This document shows, piece after piece, positions 29,590-39,159 of a DNA stretch of 44,494 bases (position 1 is its first letter; the number at the start of each line of letters is the position of its first letter). Under the pieces are notes generated by a model that worked only from the letters and a program-made list of their open reading frames with translations, did no database searches and was not told where the DNA came from. The translations under genes were made by a program, and so were the position numbers. The DNA is from Thiodiazotropha sp050305635. GTDB lineage: Bacteria > Pseudomonadota > Gammaproteobacteria > Chromatiales > Chromatiaceae. The stretch is taken from assembly GCA_050305635.1 (NCBI GenBank), contig JBNLFS010000053.1, forward strand, positions 1-44,494, given 5' to 3'.

Positions 29590-31805
29590 AGCGGGTAACT
29601 CATGCTGATCCAGAATGCCCGGCCCGGCAACGGATAGTCCGAGGGTATCGCCGCGGTCCCCAGATTTGGCTTGTACAGGGTCGGAGCGCGGGCATCCGTG
29701 TCGAACAGGTTGCTCACCTTGAACTGCAGCTCCAGTGGCTCTGTCTGAACCCGGTAGGCAAGGGTCAGGTCGGTCAGGCTGTAATCGTCGATCGGTGGAC
29801 GGCTATCCCCCTCCTCACGCAGAAAATCGGCCAGCCAGGCCGTATGTGCCGCCAGCGTCCAGGCAGGAGCGGGGCGCCAGAGCGCAAGGATCGAAGCCAT
29901 CTGCCCGGGGGTGTTGGCGATCTCCTGACCGGTACTACGGTCCTCTGAATACTGCCACGCATAGCTGGCCTTGATCTGCAGTTCCGTCCAGGGTTTCCAA
30001 TCGGCTTCCAGCTCGACTCCATGACCGGTGCGGTCGTGTACATTTTGCGCCGTGCTGGTGGTGCCAGCGGTGTCGGGCAGATAGTCGATCAACGCCTCGA
30101 TCTGGTAGTGGAACAGATTCAACTTGCCATTCAGGGTTGCGCTGTGACGGTAGTCGAAGGCGATCTCGTAGGAGTCGATGGTCTCCGGATCGAGGTTGGT
30201 GTTGCCGAGGACCACGGGATTGTTCTGCACATGCTGCTCGCCGAATGAGGGCGCGCGGAAGGCTCGGCCATAAAGCAGCTTGCTGGTGAGATTGTAATTC
30301 ATGGCCCATACCAGCGCGGCCCGGGGGTTATAGGTGGTGCCGAAATCGGAGTAGTCATCGGCGCGCAGGCCCAGGGTCAGCTCCCAGTCGGAGGAGATGT
30401 TCCAGACATCCTGCAAGCTCAGGTACTTAATGGTTCGCTGGGTGTAGGGCATGAAGACATAGGGGGTGTCACTGACATCGATCAGGGTGCCGTCCACGCT
30501 GCCCTCGCTGCCATCGATGACCCCCGGGCCGAAGTTCTTCTTCTCCTGTGCCTCCTCGCTCTGGTAGGTGATTCCGAGGCCAACCCGCAGTTGATGCCCG
30601 ACCCAGCCTCCATAGATCGAGGTCCAGTCGAGATTACCGAATTTCTCAACCTGATCCAGATGCGCAATGACACCGTCGGGAAAGGTCACGATGCCGCCCA
30701 GGGGCGATGATCCGATGTTGCCGTCGGCGCCGATTGGCAGGCTCGTACCCGGGGGAAAGAGGACGAATTTCGGATGGTCATGCAGGTGTCTTGCCGACAG
30801 CCGCAGATCCGAACTCCAGTCCTGGGGCAGCTCCCGCAAGCGATAGCCGATATCGATCTGGCTGAGTTCACTCTGCTGCTGGCCATCGGGATCCAGCGTC
30901 TGGGAGGCGCCGGCACCCACGCCGGTATCCATGTTTCGCCAGTGCCAGAGGGAGAGATCCCATTGCTCCTGCTTGAACCTGAGGGTAGTGTTCAACACCT
31001 CGTGGTTGGTTGACAGCGACCCGGGCGCATGGCTGGCGTCGGTACCGAAGCCATTATCGAAGACGCTCTGCAGATCGCTGTCCACACGGCGATCGTCGTC
31101 GCCGTCGCTGTGGGTGTATTCGATGTCGAAACCGATGTCCCAACCAGCCCACTCGCCCCCATACTGAGCCCAGGCGTCGCGGGTGTCGAAGGTGCCATAG
31201 CGGACGCCCAGGCTACCACTGGCCAGGGTTTCGGGGGTCTTGGTGATCACGTTGATCACCCCGGCAAAGGCGTCGGCGCCATAGACCGCTGAGGCAGGAC
31301 CGCGTATGACCTCAACATGGTCGATGCCCTCAACCGGCAGCAGGAAGAGGTTAGGTCGGGCACCGTTATAAAAATAGGTAACGGGCACACCGTCACGTAG
31401 CAGCAGCACATGGGGTGTCTGATCCGACGTGATGCCGCGCATGGTCCAGTTGGGATTGAGGCGGTTGAACGGCGAGATGCCGACATAGAGACCCGGCACC
31501 AGAACCAGTGCATCTTCAAGGCGGGTGGCGCCGATCGACTTCATCTCTTCCGTGGTAATCACACTGGTGACCGCGGGCGCCAGATGGATCGGTTTGGCGG
31601 AACCCGTGGCGATGCTTACGCTCTCTTCATCACCGTACAACAACGACAATTCATCACTCGCAAGCACCATCGGCTCCGCCGCTTCACTCGGCGCAAACGG
31701 GGTGATCAATGCAACCCAGAGGAAGAGTCTGGATACTCCGGTGGACGGATTGAAATAATTCACGATGATCACACCGAACCCCCCATTTTGACCCTGCATC
31801 AACAC
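29586..31805 (-). CDS. TonB-dependent outer-membrane receptor
   Basis: A 739-residue outer-membrane protein. The export signal contains RLFLWVALITPFAPSEA. The plug domain reads SVITTEEMKSIGATRLEDAL, LRDGVPV and EVIRGPASAVYGADAFAGVINV, the core motif of TonB receptors. The remaining about 500 residues are barrel, ending in YPLPGRAFWISMSYPL with the C-terminal aromatic strand typical of outer-membrane proteins. A TonB box probably lies in the segment before the plug (EESVSIATGS). It imports or senses a siderophore, cobalamin, carbohydrate or other ligand. None can be chosen, and no cobalamin riboswitch is recognisable upstream. ATG at 31799 is the better start. First gene of the receptor/binding-protein/kinase operon. 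Confidence 0.95.
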   Translation of the reverse strand: MLMQGQNGGFGVIIVNYFNPSTGVSRLFLWVALITPFAPSEAAEPMVLASDELSLLYGDEESVSIATGSAKPIHLAPAVTSVITTEEMKSIGATRLEDALVLVPGLYVGISPFNRLNPNWTMRGITSDQTPHVLLLRDGVPVTYFYNGARPNLFLLPVEGIDHVEVIRGPASAVYGADAFAGVINVITKTPETLASGSLGVRYGTFDTRDAWAQYGGEWAGWDIGFDIEYTHSDGDDDRRVDSDLQSVFDNGFGTDASHAPGSLSTNHEVLNTTLRFKQEQWDLSLWHWRNMDTGVGAGASQTLDPDGQQQSELSQIDIGYRLRELPQDWSSDLRLSARHLHDHPKFVLFPPGTSLPIGADGNIGSSPLGGIVTFPDGVIAHLDQVEKFGNLDWTSIYGGWVGHQLRVGLGITYQSEEAQEKKNFGPGVIDGSEGSVDGTLIDVSDTPYVFMPYTQRTIKYLSLQDVWNISSDWELTLGLRADDYSDFGTTYNPRAALVWAMNYNLTSKLLYGRAFRAPSFGEQHVQNNPVVLGNTNLDPETIDSYEIAFDYRHSATLNGKLNLFHYQIEALIDYLPDTAGTTSTAQNVHDRTGHGVELEADWKPWTELQIKASYAWQYSEDRSTGQEIANTPGQMASILALWRPAPAWTLAAHTAWLADFLREEGDSRPPIDDYSLTDLTLAYRVQTEPLELQFKVSNLFDTDARAPTLYKPNLGTAAIPSDYPLPGRAFWISMSYPL

Positions 31806-31878
31806 CCGCCAAGACTCAAAGATTGGCCGTGCTGAAACCCGAATACCTATGAGAATTCGGTTAGAGGAAGCATAAACG

Positions 31879-31970
31879 CCCTTGTCACAAGGGTCCAGCA
31901 GTTTGCTGGTCAGCCAGGCATTCCAGGTCCGCGACCAAGAGCTTTAAGACATTCACGATTCCTGGCTGAC
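31879..31970. promoter_or_regulatory. Three clustered hairpins upstream of the TonB receptor gene
   Basis: Perfect short stems follow one another: CCCTTG/CAAGGG (31879-31893), CCAGCA/TGCTGG (31895-31909), and long-range GTCAGCCAGG (31909-31918) with CCTGGCTGAC (31961-31970). They lie 75-165 bp before the receptor start and just past the end of the RND gene on the same strand. They may be the terminator of the efflux operon, a leader structure of the receptor operon, or both. Confidence 0.5.
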
Positions 31971-31982
31971 TGCGAGGTGCAT

Positions 31983-34900
31983 TCAGGCGCCCTGGTGCCG
32001 GACAGACGTTACCGCCAGCGCTTCGTCTACCTGCCCACGCCGACGACCGATGTCATCCATGATGACGTAGAGACTGGGTACCAGCACCAGGGTGATGGCC
32101 GTGGCGAACAGGATCCCATAACCCAGGGAGATGGCCATGGGGATCATGAAGCGGGCCTGGCGCGAGGTTTCGAAGATCATCGGCGCGAGACCGCCGAAGG
32201 TGGTCACCGTGGTCAGCAGAATCGGCCGGAAACGGCGCACCCCGGCGGCGACCATGGCTTCGAAGGCATCCAGCCCTTCGCGGCGCCGGCTGTTCGCATA
32301 GTCGATCATCACCAGGGCGTCATTAACCACCACGCCGCCCAGGGCGATCATCCCCATCACGCTGATCATGCTCAGGTTGTAACCCATCAGCAGATGCCCG
32401 AGGATCGCCCCCACCGCGCCGAAGGGGATGGCGCTCATGACGATCATCGGTTGAATGTAACTGCGGAACGGTACCGCCAGCAGGGCGTAGATAACGACCA
32501 GCGCACCACTCACACTGACGATGAAACTGTCCACCGCGTCGCGCATGCTCGCCTGGCGCCCCTCGAAACTGTAACTCAGCCCGGGATAGTCCTTGAGCAG
32601 GGCCGGCAACAGCTCGGTTTTCACCTCGGCAAGCACTCGCGCGGTTTCGCTGATCGGCTCCACGTTGGCGGTCACGGTGATGGTGCGTCGTCCGTTGCGC
32701 CGCTCGATCTGGGTAAACGCCCGGCCGGGCTTGAACTCCGCCACCTGGGCCAGGGGCACATAGCCACCGGCCGGAGTACGGATCAGCAGCTGTTCCAGGT
32801 CGTAGAGCCGGGTGCGCTCCTGCTCCGGCAGACGCACCAGCACCTTCACCTCGTCGTTGCCCCGCTGCTGACGCAGCGCCTCGGCGCCGTAGAACGCGGA
32901 GCGGATCTGGGTGCCGATCTCGTGACTGGTCAGGCCCAGGCTGCGCGCCGCCTCGGTGAGGCGAAAATCGAACTGCCGCTTGCCCGGAGTATAACCGTCA
33001 TCGATGTCCTTGATGTTGGCGAAGGGTTCTAGCCGTTCCGCCAGATCGCTGCTGGCCCGATCCAACATATCGCTGTTGCGGTGGCTCAACTCCACACTGA
33101 TCGAAGCGCCGCTGCCGGGGCCGCCCCGGTCCGACTCGAACTTGCTCGATTCGGTGCCGGGAACGGTACCGACCGCCTCGCGCCACAGCTTCACCAGCTG
33201 GGCTGTGCTGATCGGACGGATATCGGGGGGCTGCAGGTAGACCCGCACCCGCACCGTGTTGTCATCGACGATCGCGAAGGCCCCCTTGCTGAGCTGCTCG
33301 CCCCCCTGCTCAGCCACCACCTTGTCGAGGGCCGCAAGCATCCGATCCCGCACCGCCTCGACCCGCTCCATGGGCGTACCCACCGGCAGCGTCACAGTGG
33401 TATCCGCGCTGTCCGACTCCACCTTGGGCATGAGAATAAAACCCATGCGGCCGCTCATGGGGATGGCCATCACCACGGCGAGGATCGCCAGGGCGCAGGT
33501 CACGGTGAGGTAGCGATGCCGCACCGCCCGCTCCAGGAACGGACCATAGACATCCTCGACGAAATGCCGGAAAGCAAGACTGAAACGCTGCTGGCGCTGG
33601 TGCAGGGCCTCGCCCCAGCGGCTGTTGCGTCGGTCCTTTACATGAGCCAGGTGGGCCGGCAGGATGAACAGCGCCTCCAGCCAGGAGATGATGAACACAC
33701 TGCTCACCACCAGGGGGATCACCGCCCAGATCTTGCCGAACGAACCGGGTATGAACAGCATCGGCAGGAACGCCACGATGTTGGTCAGGATACTGAAACT
33801 GATGGGTATGGCGATGTCCCGGGCGCCGCGTATCGAGGCCTCCAGAAAACCCATGCCCCGCTGGCGGTACTCGTAGATGTTCTCACCGGCGATGATCGCA
33901 TCGTCCACCACGATACCCAGGGCGATGATGAAGGCGAACAGGGAGACCATGTTGACGGAGACATCCATCCCCGGCAGAAACAACAACCCACCGAGGAACG
34001 AGGTGGGAATCCCCACCGTGACCCAGAACGCCAGCTTGAACTCGAGAAACAGGCTGAGAAACACCAGCACCAGCAGCAGCCCCATGAAACCGTTTTTCAG
34101 CAGCAGGCGCAGGCGCTCCAGGTAGATGTCGGAACGATCCTGCAGGATGGTTGCGTGAATCTGCGGCGGCAGGCTGGCGACGATCTCCGGCAGCGCCTTG
34201 TTCACCGCATCAGAGACACCCAGCGGGGTCTCCTCGCCCACTCGGGAGACCTGCACCCCGATGGCCCGCTTGCCATCGAAGGTGGCGATGCGGTTGCTGT
34301 CCGCGAAACCCTCGGAGACCCGGGCGATGTCCCCGAGGCGCAGCAGCACCCCCCCCTCGCCATTGATCACCGGCAGGGCGGAGAACTCCCGCGCCCACTG
34401 ACGCCGTTCGTTGACCCGCAGCAGGATCTCCCCGCCCCGGGTTTCAATACTGCCGCCGGCCCGGTCCACCGCCATCGCCTTGACCGCCTGGGCCACCTCA
34501 CTGAGGCTCAAGCCGTGAGCGCGCAGCACCGACTCGGGGATCTCGATATGGATCTCCAGGTCCCGGGCGCCTTCCAGGTCGACCTGGGTGATGCCGGACT
34601 GCTGCAACAGGCTTTCGCGCACCCGCTGAGCGGCATGGTAGAGGGCCTGCTCATCCGCATCGCCATACACCTGGATCTCCACCACCCCGTGCTTGTGCAC
34701 ATCCATGGAGATGCTGGGCCGCTCGGTCTCCTCCGGCAGTGTGGTGATGCGCGCCACCGCCTGCTGCACGTCCTGGTAGAGCTTCTGCTCGTCCGCCCCG
34801 GCGAGCAGCTCCAGGGAGACCTTGGCACTGCCTTCGGAAGCGGTGGAACTGATCTCGTCGATCCCCTCCAGGCTGCGTACCGCCTCCTCCACCGCCAGTA

Positions 34901-35108
34901 TCACCCCCTGCTCCACCTCTTCCGGGGTAGCGCCGGGATAGGCGATGCTCACCGTGATGCGGTCCAGGTCGAAGGCGGGAAACACCTCCTGTTGGATCTT
35001 CGTGGTGGTGTAGAGTCCGCCGAAGATCAGCACCAGCATGAACAGGTTGGCGGTCACCGAATTGCGGGCCATCCAGGCGATGGGGCCCTTTTGCCAGGCA
35101 CGGCTCAC
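31983..35108 (-). CDS. RND-family efflux pump inner-membrane transporter (AcrB-like)
   Basis: A 1041-residue proton-driven exporter, the normal length for hydrophobe/amphiphile RND pumps. The N-terminal helix ARNSVTANLFMLVLIFGGLY is followed by the porter domain (YPGATPEEVEQGV). The motif GIVVDDAIIAGENIYE in TM4 carries the adjacent Asp pair of the proton relay. The second half repeats the pattern (LGGVVVNDALVMIDYANSRR). Short extramembrane insertions and the sequence TKIQQEVFPAFDLDRI place it with the subgroup of RND pumps that are often annotated AcrB/AcrD/AcrF-like of unknown substrate. GTG start at 35108, two bases after the stop of the adaptor gene. Third gene of an OMF-MFP-RND operon. 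Confidence 0.95.
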   Translation of the reverse strand: MSRAWQKGPIAWMARNSVTANLFMLVLIFGGLYTTTKIQQEVFPAFDLDRITVSIAYPGATPEEVEQGVILAVEEAVRSLEGIDEISSTASEGSAKVSLELLAGADEQKLYQDVQQAVARITTLPEETERPSISMDVHKHGVVEIQVYGDADEQALYHAAQRVRESLLQQSGITQVDLEGARDLEIHIEIPESVLRAHGLSLSEVAQAVKAMAVDRAGGSIETRGGEILLRVNERRQWAREFSALPVINGEGGVLLRLGDIARVSEGFADSNRIATFDGKRAIGVQVSRVGEETPLGVSDAVNKALPEIVASLPPQIHATILQDRSDIYLERLRLLLKNGFMGLLLVLVFLSLFLEFKLAFWVTVGIPTSFLGGLLFLPGMDVSVNMVSLFAFIIALGIVVDDAIIAGENIYEYRQRGMGFLEASIRGARDIAIPISFSILTNIVAFLPMLFIPGSFGKIWAVIPLVVSSVFIISWLEALFILPAHLAHVKDRRNSRWGEALHQRQQRFSLAFRHFVEDVYGPFLERAVRHRYLTVTCALAILAVVMAIPMSGRMGFILMPKVESDSADTTVTLPVGTPMERVEAVRDRMLAALDKVVAEQGGEQLSKGAFAIVDDNTVRVRVYLQPPDIRPISTAQLVKLWREAVGTVPGTESSKFESDRGGPGSGASISVELSHRNSDMLDRASSDLAERLEPFANIKDIDDGYTPGKRQFDFRLTEAARSLGLTSHEIGTQIRSAFYGAEALRQQRGNDEVKVLVRLPEQERTRLYDLEQLLIRTPAGGYVPLAQVAEFKPGRAFTQIERRNGRRTITVTANVEPISETARVLAEVKTELLPALLKDYPGLSYSFEGRQASMRDAVDSFIVSVSGALVVIYALLAVPFRSYIQPMIVMSAIPFGAVGAILGHLLMGYNLSMISVMGMIALGGVVVNDALVMIDYANSRRREGLDAFEAMVAAGVRRFRPILLTTVTTFGGLAPMIFETSRQARFMIPMAISLGYGILFATAITLVLVPSLYVIMDDIGRRRGQVDEALAVTSVRHQGA

Positions 35109-35110
35109 GA

Positions 35111-36361
35111 CTATGCTCCCCCGCGTTCGGAAGAGTTACCGGGCGCGGCCTGCGCATCCTTCCCGGATCGCGGCTCGTCCGCCAGCCTCAGAGGCATGCC
35201 CTCGACCGCCACCGACAACTCACTGGTAATGATGCGATCCCCCGGCAACAGACCGCCGCGGGCGTACACCTGGTTCACTCCGCGATAGATGACTTCGGGA
35301 TTGCGGATGGCCAGCTTGCCCTCGGCGTCCATCACCCACAGGGCGTCCTCATCCCGCAGCCAGGCCCGCTCCAGAGCCAGTACATCCTGCAGTTCCAGGC
35401 CGGCGATCTCGCCTCGCATGAAGGCGCCGATCAGCAACCTATCCTGAGCCGAGTCCTGCCGCGCCAACGGGTCGGGCACCGCCACCAGCAGGCGCGCCAT
35501 GCGCCCCTTCTCATCCAGGTCGCCGCGCAGACGGATCACCCGCCCCTCCCGGTAGCGGCCTTCACCCCACACCGACTCCTGGTAGAGCCTGACCGTCGAA
35601 CCGGGCTGCTCAGCCCCGGGCAGTCCGATCCAGCGCAGGCTGGCGGCGGGCACCGCCAGCTCAACCCAGAAACTGTCGGTGCCCACCAGGGTCGCCAGAC
35701 TGCCGCCCACCGCCACCCGGGCGCCGCTGTCCACCTGGCGTTCCAGCACCAGGGCGTTGAAGGGCGCCGCGATCCGGGTGCGCGCGAGATCCAGTTCCGC
35801 CGCCGCCAGAGCCGCCTCCGCGGCAGCCACCGATGCCCGGGCCGTGGCCTGCTGGGGTTCCCGCAACATCAGGCTGCGCTGCTCCGGAGAGGGAGTCGAG
35901 GTCTGTTTGAGCAGGGTGAACTCCTGCTTCGCCACCGCTCCCTTACCCGCTTCCAGGGCCAGGTCCGCCTCGGCCTTCACCAGGTCCGCCTTACGCTGAC
36001 GCACCGCCAGCTGGTAGTCCGAAGCCTCGATCTGCACCAGTTGCTCACCCTGATCCACATAGGCGCCCGGCTCCAGGTTGTCACCGATCCGCTGCACCTC
36101 CCCCGCCACCTGGGCCTGCAGTTCGATCTGGCGCGCGGGCTCCACCGCACCCCAGGCCTCCAGGGTCAATTGCGCGGTCGTCGGACTGATCGTCACCACC
36201 TCAACCAGGCGCGCCTCACGGGTGGGCTTGCCACGCTTGGCGTGGCTCGAAGTATTCATCAGATAGGTCACCGCCACGCCCGCCACCAGCACCACGGCCA
36301 GGGACGGAATCGCACGCCGGGTGAAACGCCAAAGGGTGGATGATTCGGGGGTATTGCTCAT
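35111..36361 (-). CDS. RND efflux periplasmic adaptor (membrane fusion protein)
   Basis: A 416-residue adaptor. One N-terminal membrane anchor (about 13-32, AIPSLAVVLVAGVAVTYLM) precedes the lipoyl half-motif GAVEPARQIELQAQVAGEVQRIGDNLEPGAYVDQGEQL. A long coiled-coil hairpin follows (LVKAEADLALEAGKGAVAKQ to ASVAAAEAALAAAELDLART). The second half-lipoyl is RIAAPFNALVLERQVDSGARV, then beta-barrel domains. It links the RND pump to the outer-membrane channel. Its ATG overlaps the stop of the channel gene by four bases (ATGA). The C-terminal tail after about residue 395 is charged and probably disordered. Confidence 0.95.
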   Translation of the reverse strand: MSNTPESSTLWRFTRRAIPSLAVVLVAGVAVTYLMNTSSHAKRGKPTREARLVEVVTISPTTAQLTLEAWGAVEPARQIELQAQVAGEVQRIGDNLEPGAYVDQGEQLVQIEASDYQLAVRQRKADLVKAEADLALEAGKGAVAKQEFTLLKQTSTPSPEQRSLMLREPQQATARASVAAAEAALAAAELDLARTRIAAPFNALVLERQVDSGARVAVGGSLATLVGTDSFWVELAVPAASLRWIGLPGAEQPGSTVRLYQESVWGEGRYREGRVIRLRGDLDEKGRMARLLVAVPDPLARQDSAQDRLLIGAFMRGEIAGLELQDVLALERAWLRDEDALWVMDAEGKLAIRNPEVIYRGVNQVYARGGLLPGDRIITSELSVAVEGMPLRLADEPRSGKDAQAAPGNSSERGGA

Positions 36362-37749
36362 TGGGGTTCATCCTCGGAAGTCATGGACCAGCCACCGGCC
36401 AGGGCCGTAACCAGGGCAATACGGTCGCTGATCAATTGGCGCCGCGCGCTCACCTGCTGGCGCTCCAGTGACTGACGCGAGCGAATCGCGTCAAGCACCG
36501 ACAGGTAGTCCGCGTCACCCTGGAAATAGCGTTGTCCCTCCTGGGTCGCGACCGTGGCCAGGGCAGCCAGCTGGGCATCGATGGTCGACAGGTAGCGGCG
36601 CTGACCGGCCTCCGCCACCAGGGCGTCCTCCACCTCGCCCAGGGCCTCCAGCAGGGCCTGGGCGTAGTCGTTGAGGGACTCACGCACCACCGCCTCGGTC
36701 CGCGCCACCTCGGCGCGCCGCTGGCCCCCGTCGAACAGGGGTGCGCTCAACTGGGCGACGATATTACCGAGCCAGCCGTCGAAGACCCCCCCGGTGGCGC
36801 CGGGGGTGGTGAGTGCGGCGCTCAGATCGAGACGCGGATAGCGGTTGGCCACCGCGGCCGCGGCCCGGGCATCGGAGGCCTGCAGCCGCAGCAGAGCGGC
36901 CTGCAGATCCGGTCGCCGGGTCAACAGTTCGGAGGGCAGCCCGGTATCGGGCAAGGGCAACAGAGAGGGCAGTTCGGCATCCGTCGGCAAGGTCAGGCTG
37001 CCGGGCGCCGAACCCAGGAGGATGGTCAACTGATGCTCCAGGGTCTTGAGTCGGGTCTGCGCCTGAGCCATCTCCCCTTCGGTCTGGGCCAGCAGCTGGC
37101 GCTGACGGTAGACATCGCTGGCGTACACCTGACCGGTTTTGAAACGGCCCTCGATCAGCGCCAGCAGCTGCCCGTTGAGGTTGAGCTGGCGGTCGATGAG
37201 TTCGATCTGCGCCCGCTGCTCCACCAGCTGATACCAGGTGTCCGCCAGGCTCGCGCTAAGACTCAGCGCCGCGGTGCGCAGATCCGCCTGGGAAGCCTGG
37301 GCATCCAGCGCCGCCGCGTCCGCACTGGCCTTGACCCGGCCCCACAGATCCACCTCGTAACCGGCGTACAGACCCAGCTGACGACTCGTGGAGACCCGCG
37401 TATCGCTCCCGTCCGCCCGGGTCAGACTGCCCCGGGCGTCCAGAGTCGGCAGGCGTGCCGCGCCCTCGCGCCGGGCCACGGCTTCGGCCTGGCGCAACCG
37501 CGCCCAGGTCGCACGCAGGGAAAAATTGTTTGCCAGGGCCTGCTCGACGAGCCGATCCAAACTGCTGTCCTGAAGATCCAGCCACCACCGTTCCGGCACC
37601 AGCCGCTCACCCCCCGACTGGCTGAATGCCTCAGGGGTCTCTACGGGCAATGTCTCCCGGGTAGGCGCGACACTACATCCCGACAACAGCGAGACCAGCA
37701 GAATCAGGGGGAGCGCGCGAGATCGATCCTTGTGAAGGGGTAAGGTCAA
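36358..37749 (-). CDS. Outer-membrane efflux channel lipoprotein (NodT family)
   Basis: A 463-residue TolC-like channel. The N-terminal signal LPLILLVSLLSGCS has the lipobox LSGC. Two OEP repeats each begin with helical strings such as RLVEQALANNFSLRATWARLRQAEA and LLTRRPDLQAALLRLQASDARAAAAVANRYPRLDLSAAL, the hallmark of NodT-type channels. The start is a TTG at 37749. An ATG at 37762 would read into frame if the run of six T (A on + strand, 37748-37753) were five, so the annotated start may be distorted by a homopolymer error. First gene of the efflux operon. Confidence 0.93.
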   Translation of the reverse strand: MTLPLHKDRSRALPLILLVSLLSGCSVAPTRETLPVETPEAFSQSGGERLVPERWWLDLQDSSLDRLVEQALANNFSLRATWARLRQAEAVARREGAARLPTLDARGSLTRADGSDTRVSTSRQLGLYAGYEVDLWGRVKASADAAALDAQASQADLRTAALSLSASLADTWYQLVEQRAQIELIDRQLNLNGQLLALIEGRFKTGQVYASDVYRQRQLLAQTEGEMAQAQTRLKTLEHQLTILLGSAPGSLTLPTDAELPSLLPLPDTGLPSELLTRRPDLQAALLRLQASDARAAAAVANRYPRLDLSAALTTPGATGGVFDGWLGNIVAQLSAPLFDGGQRRAEVARTEAVVRESLNDYAQALLEALGEVEDALVAEAGQRRYLSTIDAQLAALATVATQEGQRYFQGDADYLSVLDAIRSRQSLERQQVSARRQLISDRIALVTALAGGWSMTSEDEPQ

Positions 37750-37996
37750 AAAACTGCACCATGGGTTATAACAAGCCGGGCCCTATTATCACGGGGGTAA
37801 CCTGAAAGGAAAATGAATATTGTGTAACACCCTGTGTCAGCCTGGAAAAATTGAAATATGTTGACACAAAGCAGACTGCCTATCCCGGAAACAGTTCCCT
37901 ATCACGCTGATTTATAGCGACTTTCATGGTCACAACCTGTTCAGCGCCATGCCGCTGACCGGGCACAATTTTTTAAGTGACCAAACAGATCGTCGT
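37750..37996. other. Intergenic region between efflux operon and second integron
   Basis: About 245 bp that must hold the promoter of the efflux operon. No ORF, attC or repeat is seen. It is richer in A and T than the flanking operon, and GTTGACAC occurs at about 37860. Confidence 0.4.
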
Positions 37997-38973
37997 TTAC
38001 AAGCGAGGAAGCACGGACTCCAGGGGGCTGATGACGCCCCCAGCGCCACGCCCGAGGACATGGGTGTAGATCTGTGTTGTACGGATATCCTTATGTCCCA
38101 GCAGCTCCTGCACGGTACGAATATCCTGTCCCCGTTCCAGCAGATGGGTTGCGAATGAGTGACGCAAGGAGTGGCAAGATGCCGGTTTGCCGATCCCGGC
38201 ATCCCGCACGGCTTGCTTTACAGCCCGCTGCAGCACCTTCTCACCCAGGTGATGTCGGCGCACTTTTCCGCTTCTCGGATCCGTGGAACGCTGATCGGCA
38301 GGAAAAACATACTGCCAACCAAACTCCCGGGCCGCATTCGGATATTTTCTATCCAAAGCAAAAGGGAGGTAGACTTCCCCAAAGCCTTGCTCGGTATCTT
38401 CCACATGGATGACTCGCACTCGCTCAATCTGTCGCTTCAGAGGCTCGATCAAAGGAGTCGGCAGTACCGTCACCCGGTCCTTGCCCCCCTTTCCGCTTCT
38501 GACCACGATCTGCCGCCTATCGAAATCCACATCATGTACACGCAGGCGAAGACATTCCAGCAACCTCAAGCCCGCACCGTAGAGCAGGCTGGCCATCAAC
38601 CATTTTTCACCGGTGAGTTTGCCGAGCAGTCGACCGACCTCATCAAAGGTGAGCACCACAGGCAACCGGCTGGGTTTTTTAGCCCGTGTCACGTTATCGA
38701 GCCAAGGTAATTCCCGATCGAGAACCGATCGGTAAAGGAAGAGTATGGCACTGAGTGCCTGATTTGCGTAGAGGGCGCCACATTTCGTGTAACCGCGAGA
38801 TGCGTGAGGAATGCCTCGACCTCGGATTTTCCCATCTCTTCAGGATGGCGCTTGCCATGGAAGAGGATAAATCTGCGTATCCAATCGACGTATGCCTGTT
38901 CGGTGCGGACGCTGTAGCCCCGGGTCCGGATCGCGGCCCGGACACGATCGAGCAGACGTGGCTCCTTGCCCAT
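37997..38973 (-). pseudogene. intI: Second integron integrase, frameshifted
   Basis: From the ATG at 38973 (ribosome binding site AAAGGAC) the protein opens MGKEPRLLDRVRAAIRTRGYS and runs to APSTQ. The frame is then lost because the reading CAAATCAG has three A where four are needed (38763-38765 on the + strand). In the other frame the sequence continues without gap as NQALSAILFLYRSVL and to the end. Catalytic residues are intact in GAGLRLLE, SCHSLRHSFATHLL, LLGHK and QIYTHV. The IntI patch is ALDRKYPNAAREFGWQYVFP. Corrected length is about 325 residues. The gene reads away from the rightward array, as expected. The lesion may be real inactivation or a homopolymer error. Confidence 0.9.
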
Positions 38974-39012
38974 TGCGAAAGTCCTTTTATGTGCTAGTGT
39001 TAGGCCTGACAA

Positions 39013-39126
39013 TGTCGAGATGATACATTATGAGAACGATTATTCAAGTGGTTAGTGACATATTTTTGGATTTAGGGGACTGGGTGGGGTGTTATAACAT
39101 GCCTTTTAGGTCTTCTAATTATAGTT
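39013..39126. promoter_or_regulatory. intI: Proposed attI of the second integron
   Basis: Located between the integrase start and the first cassette gene. GTGTTATAACATG (39089-39101) gives a simple site with crossover at GTTATAA starting at 39091. It matches GTGTTATATAG in the first integron. A cassette promoter reading rightward should lie here or within the integrase start, but boxes could not be assigned. Confidence 0.5.
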
Positions 39127-39159
39127 ATGCATTTGAAGCAACACCGAGGAACATCAAAA

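Noticed and set aside
31806..31982. Cobalamin or other known riboswitch upstream of the TonB receptor
   Set aside because: Hairpins are present but no conserved riboswitch box was recognised.
33081..35288. 735-codon ORF on the + strand
   Set aside because: Antisense shadow of the RND pump gene; Gln/His/Gly-rich low-complexity protein without domains.
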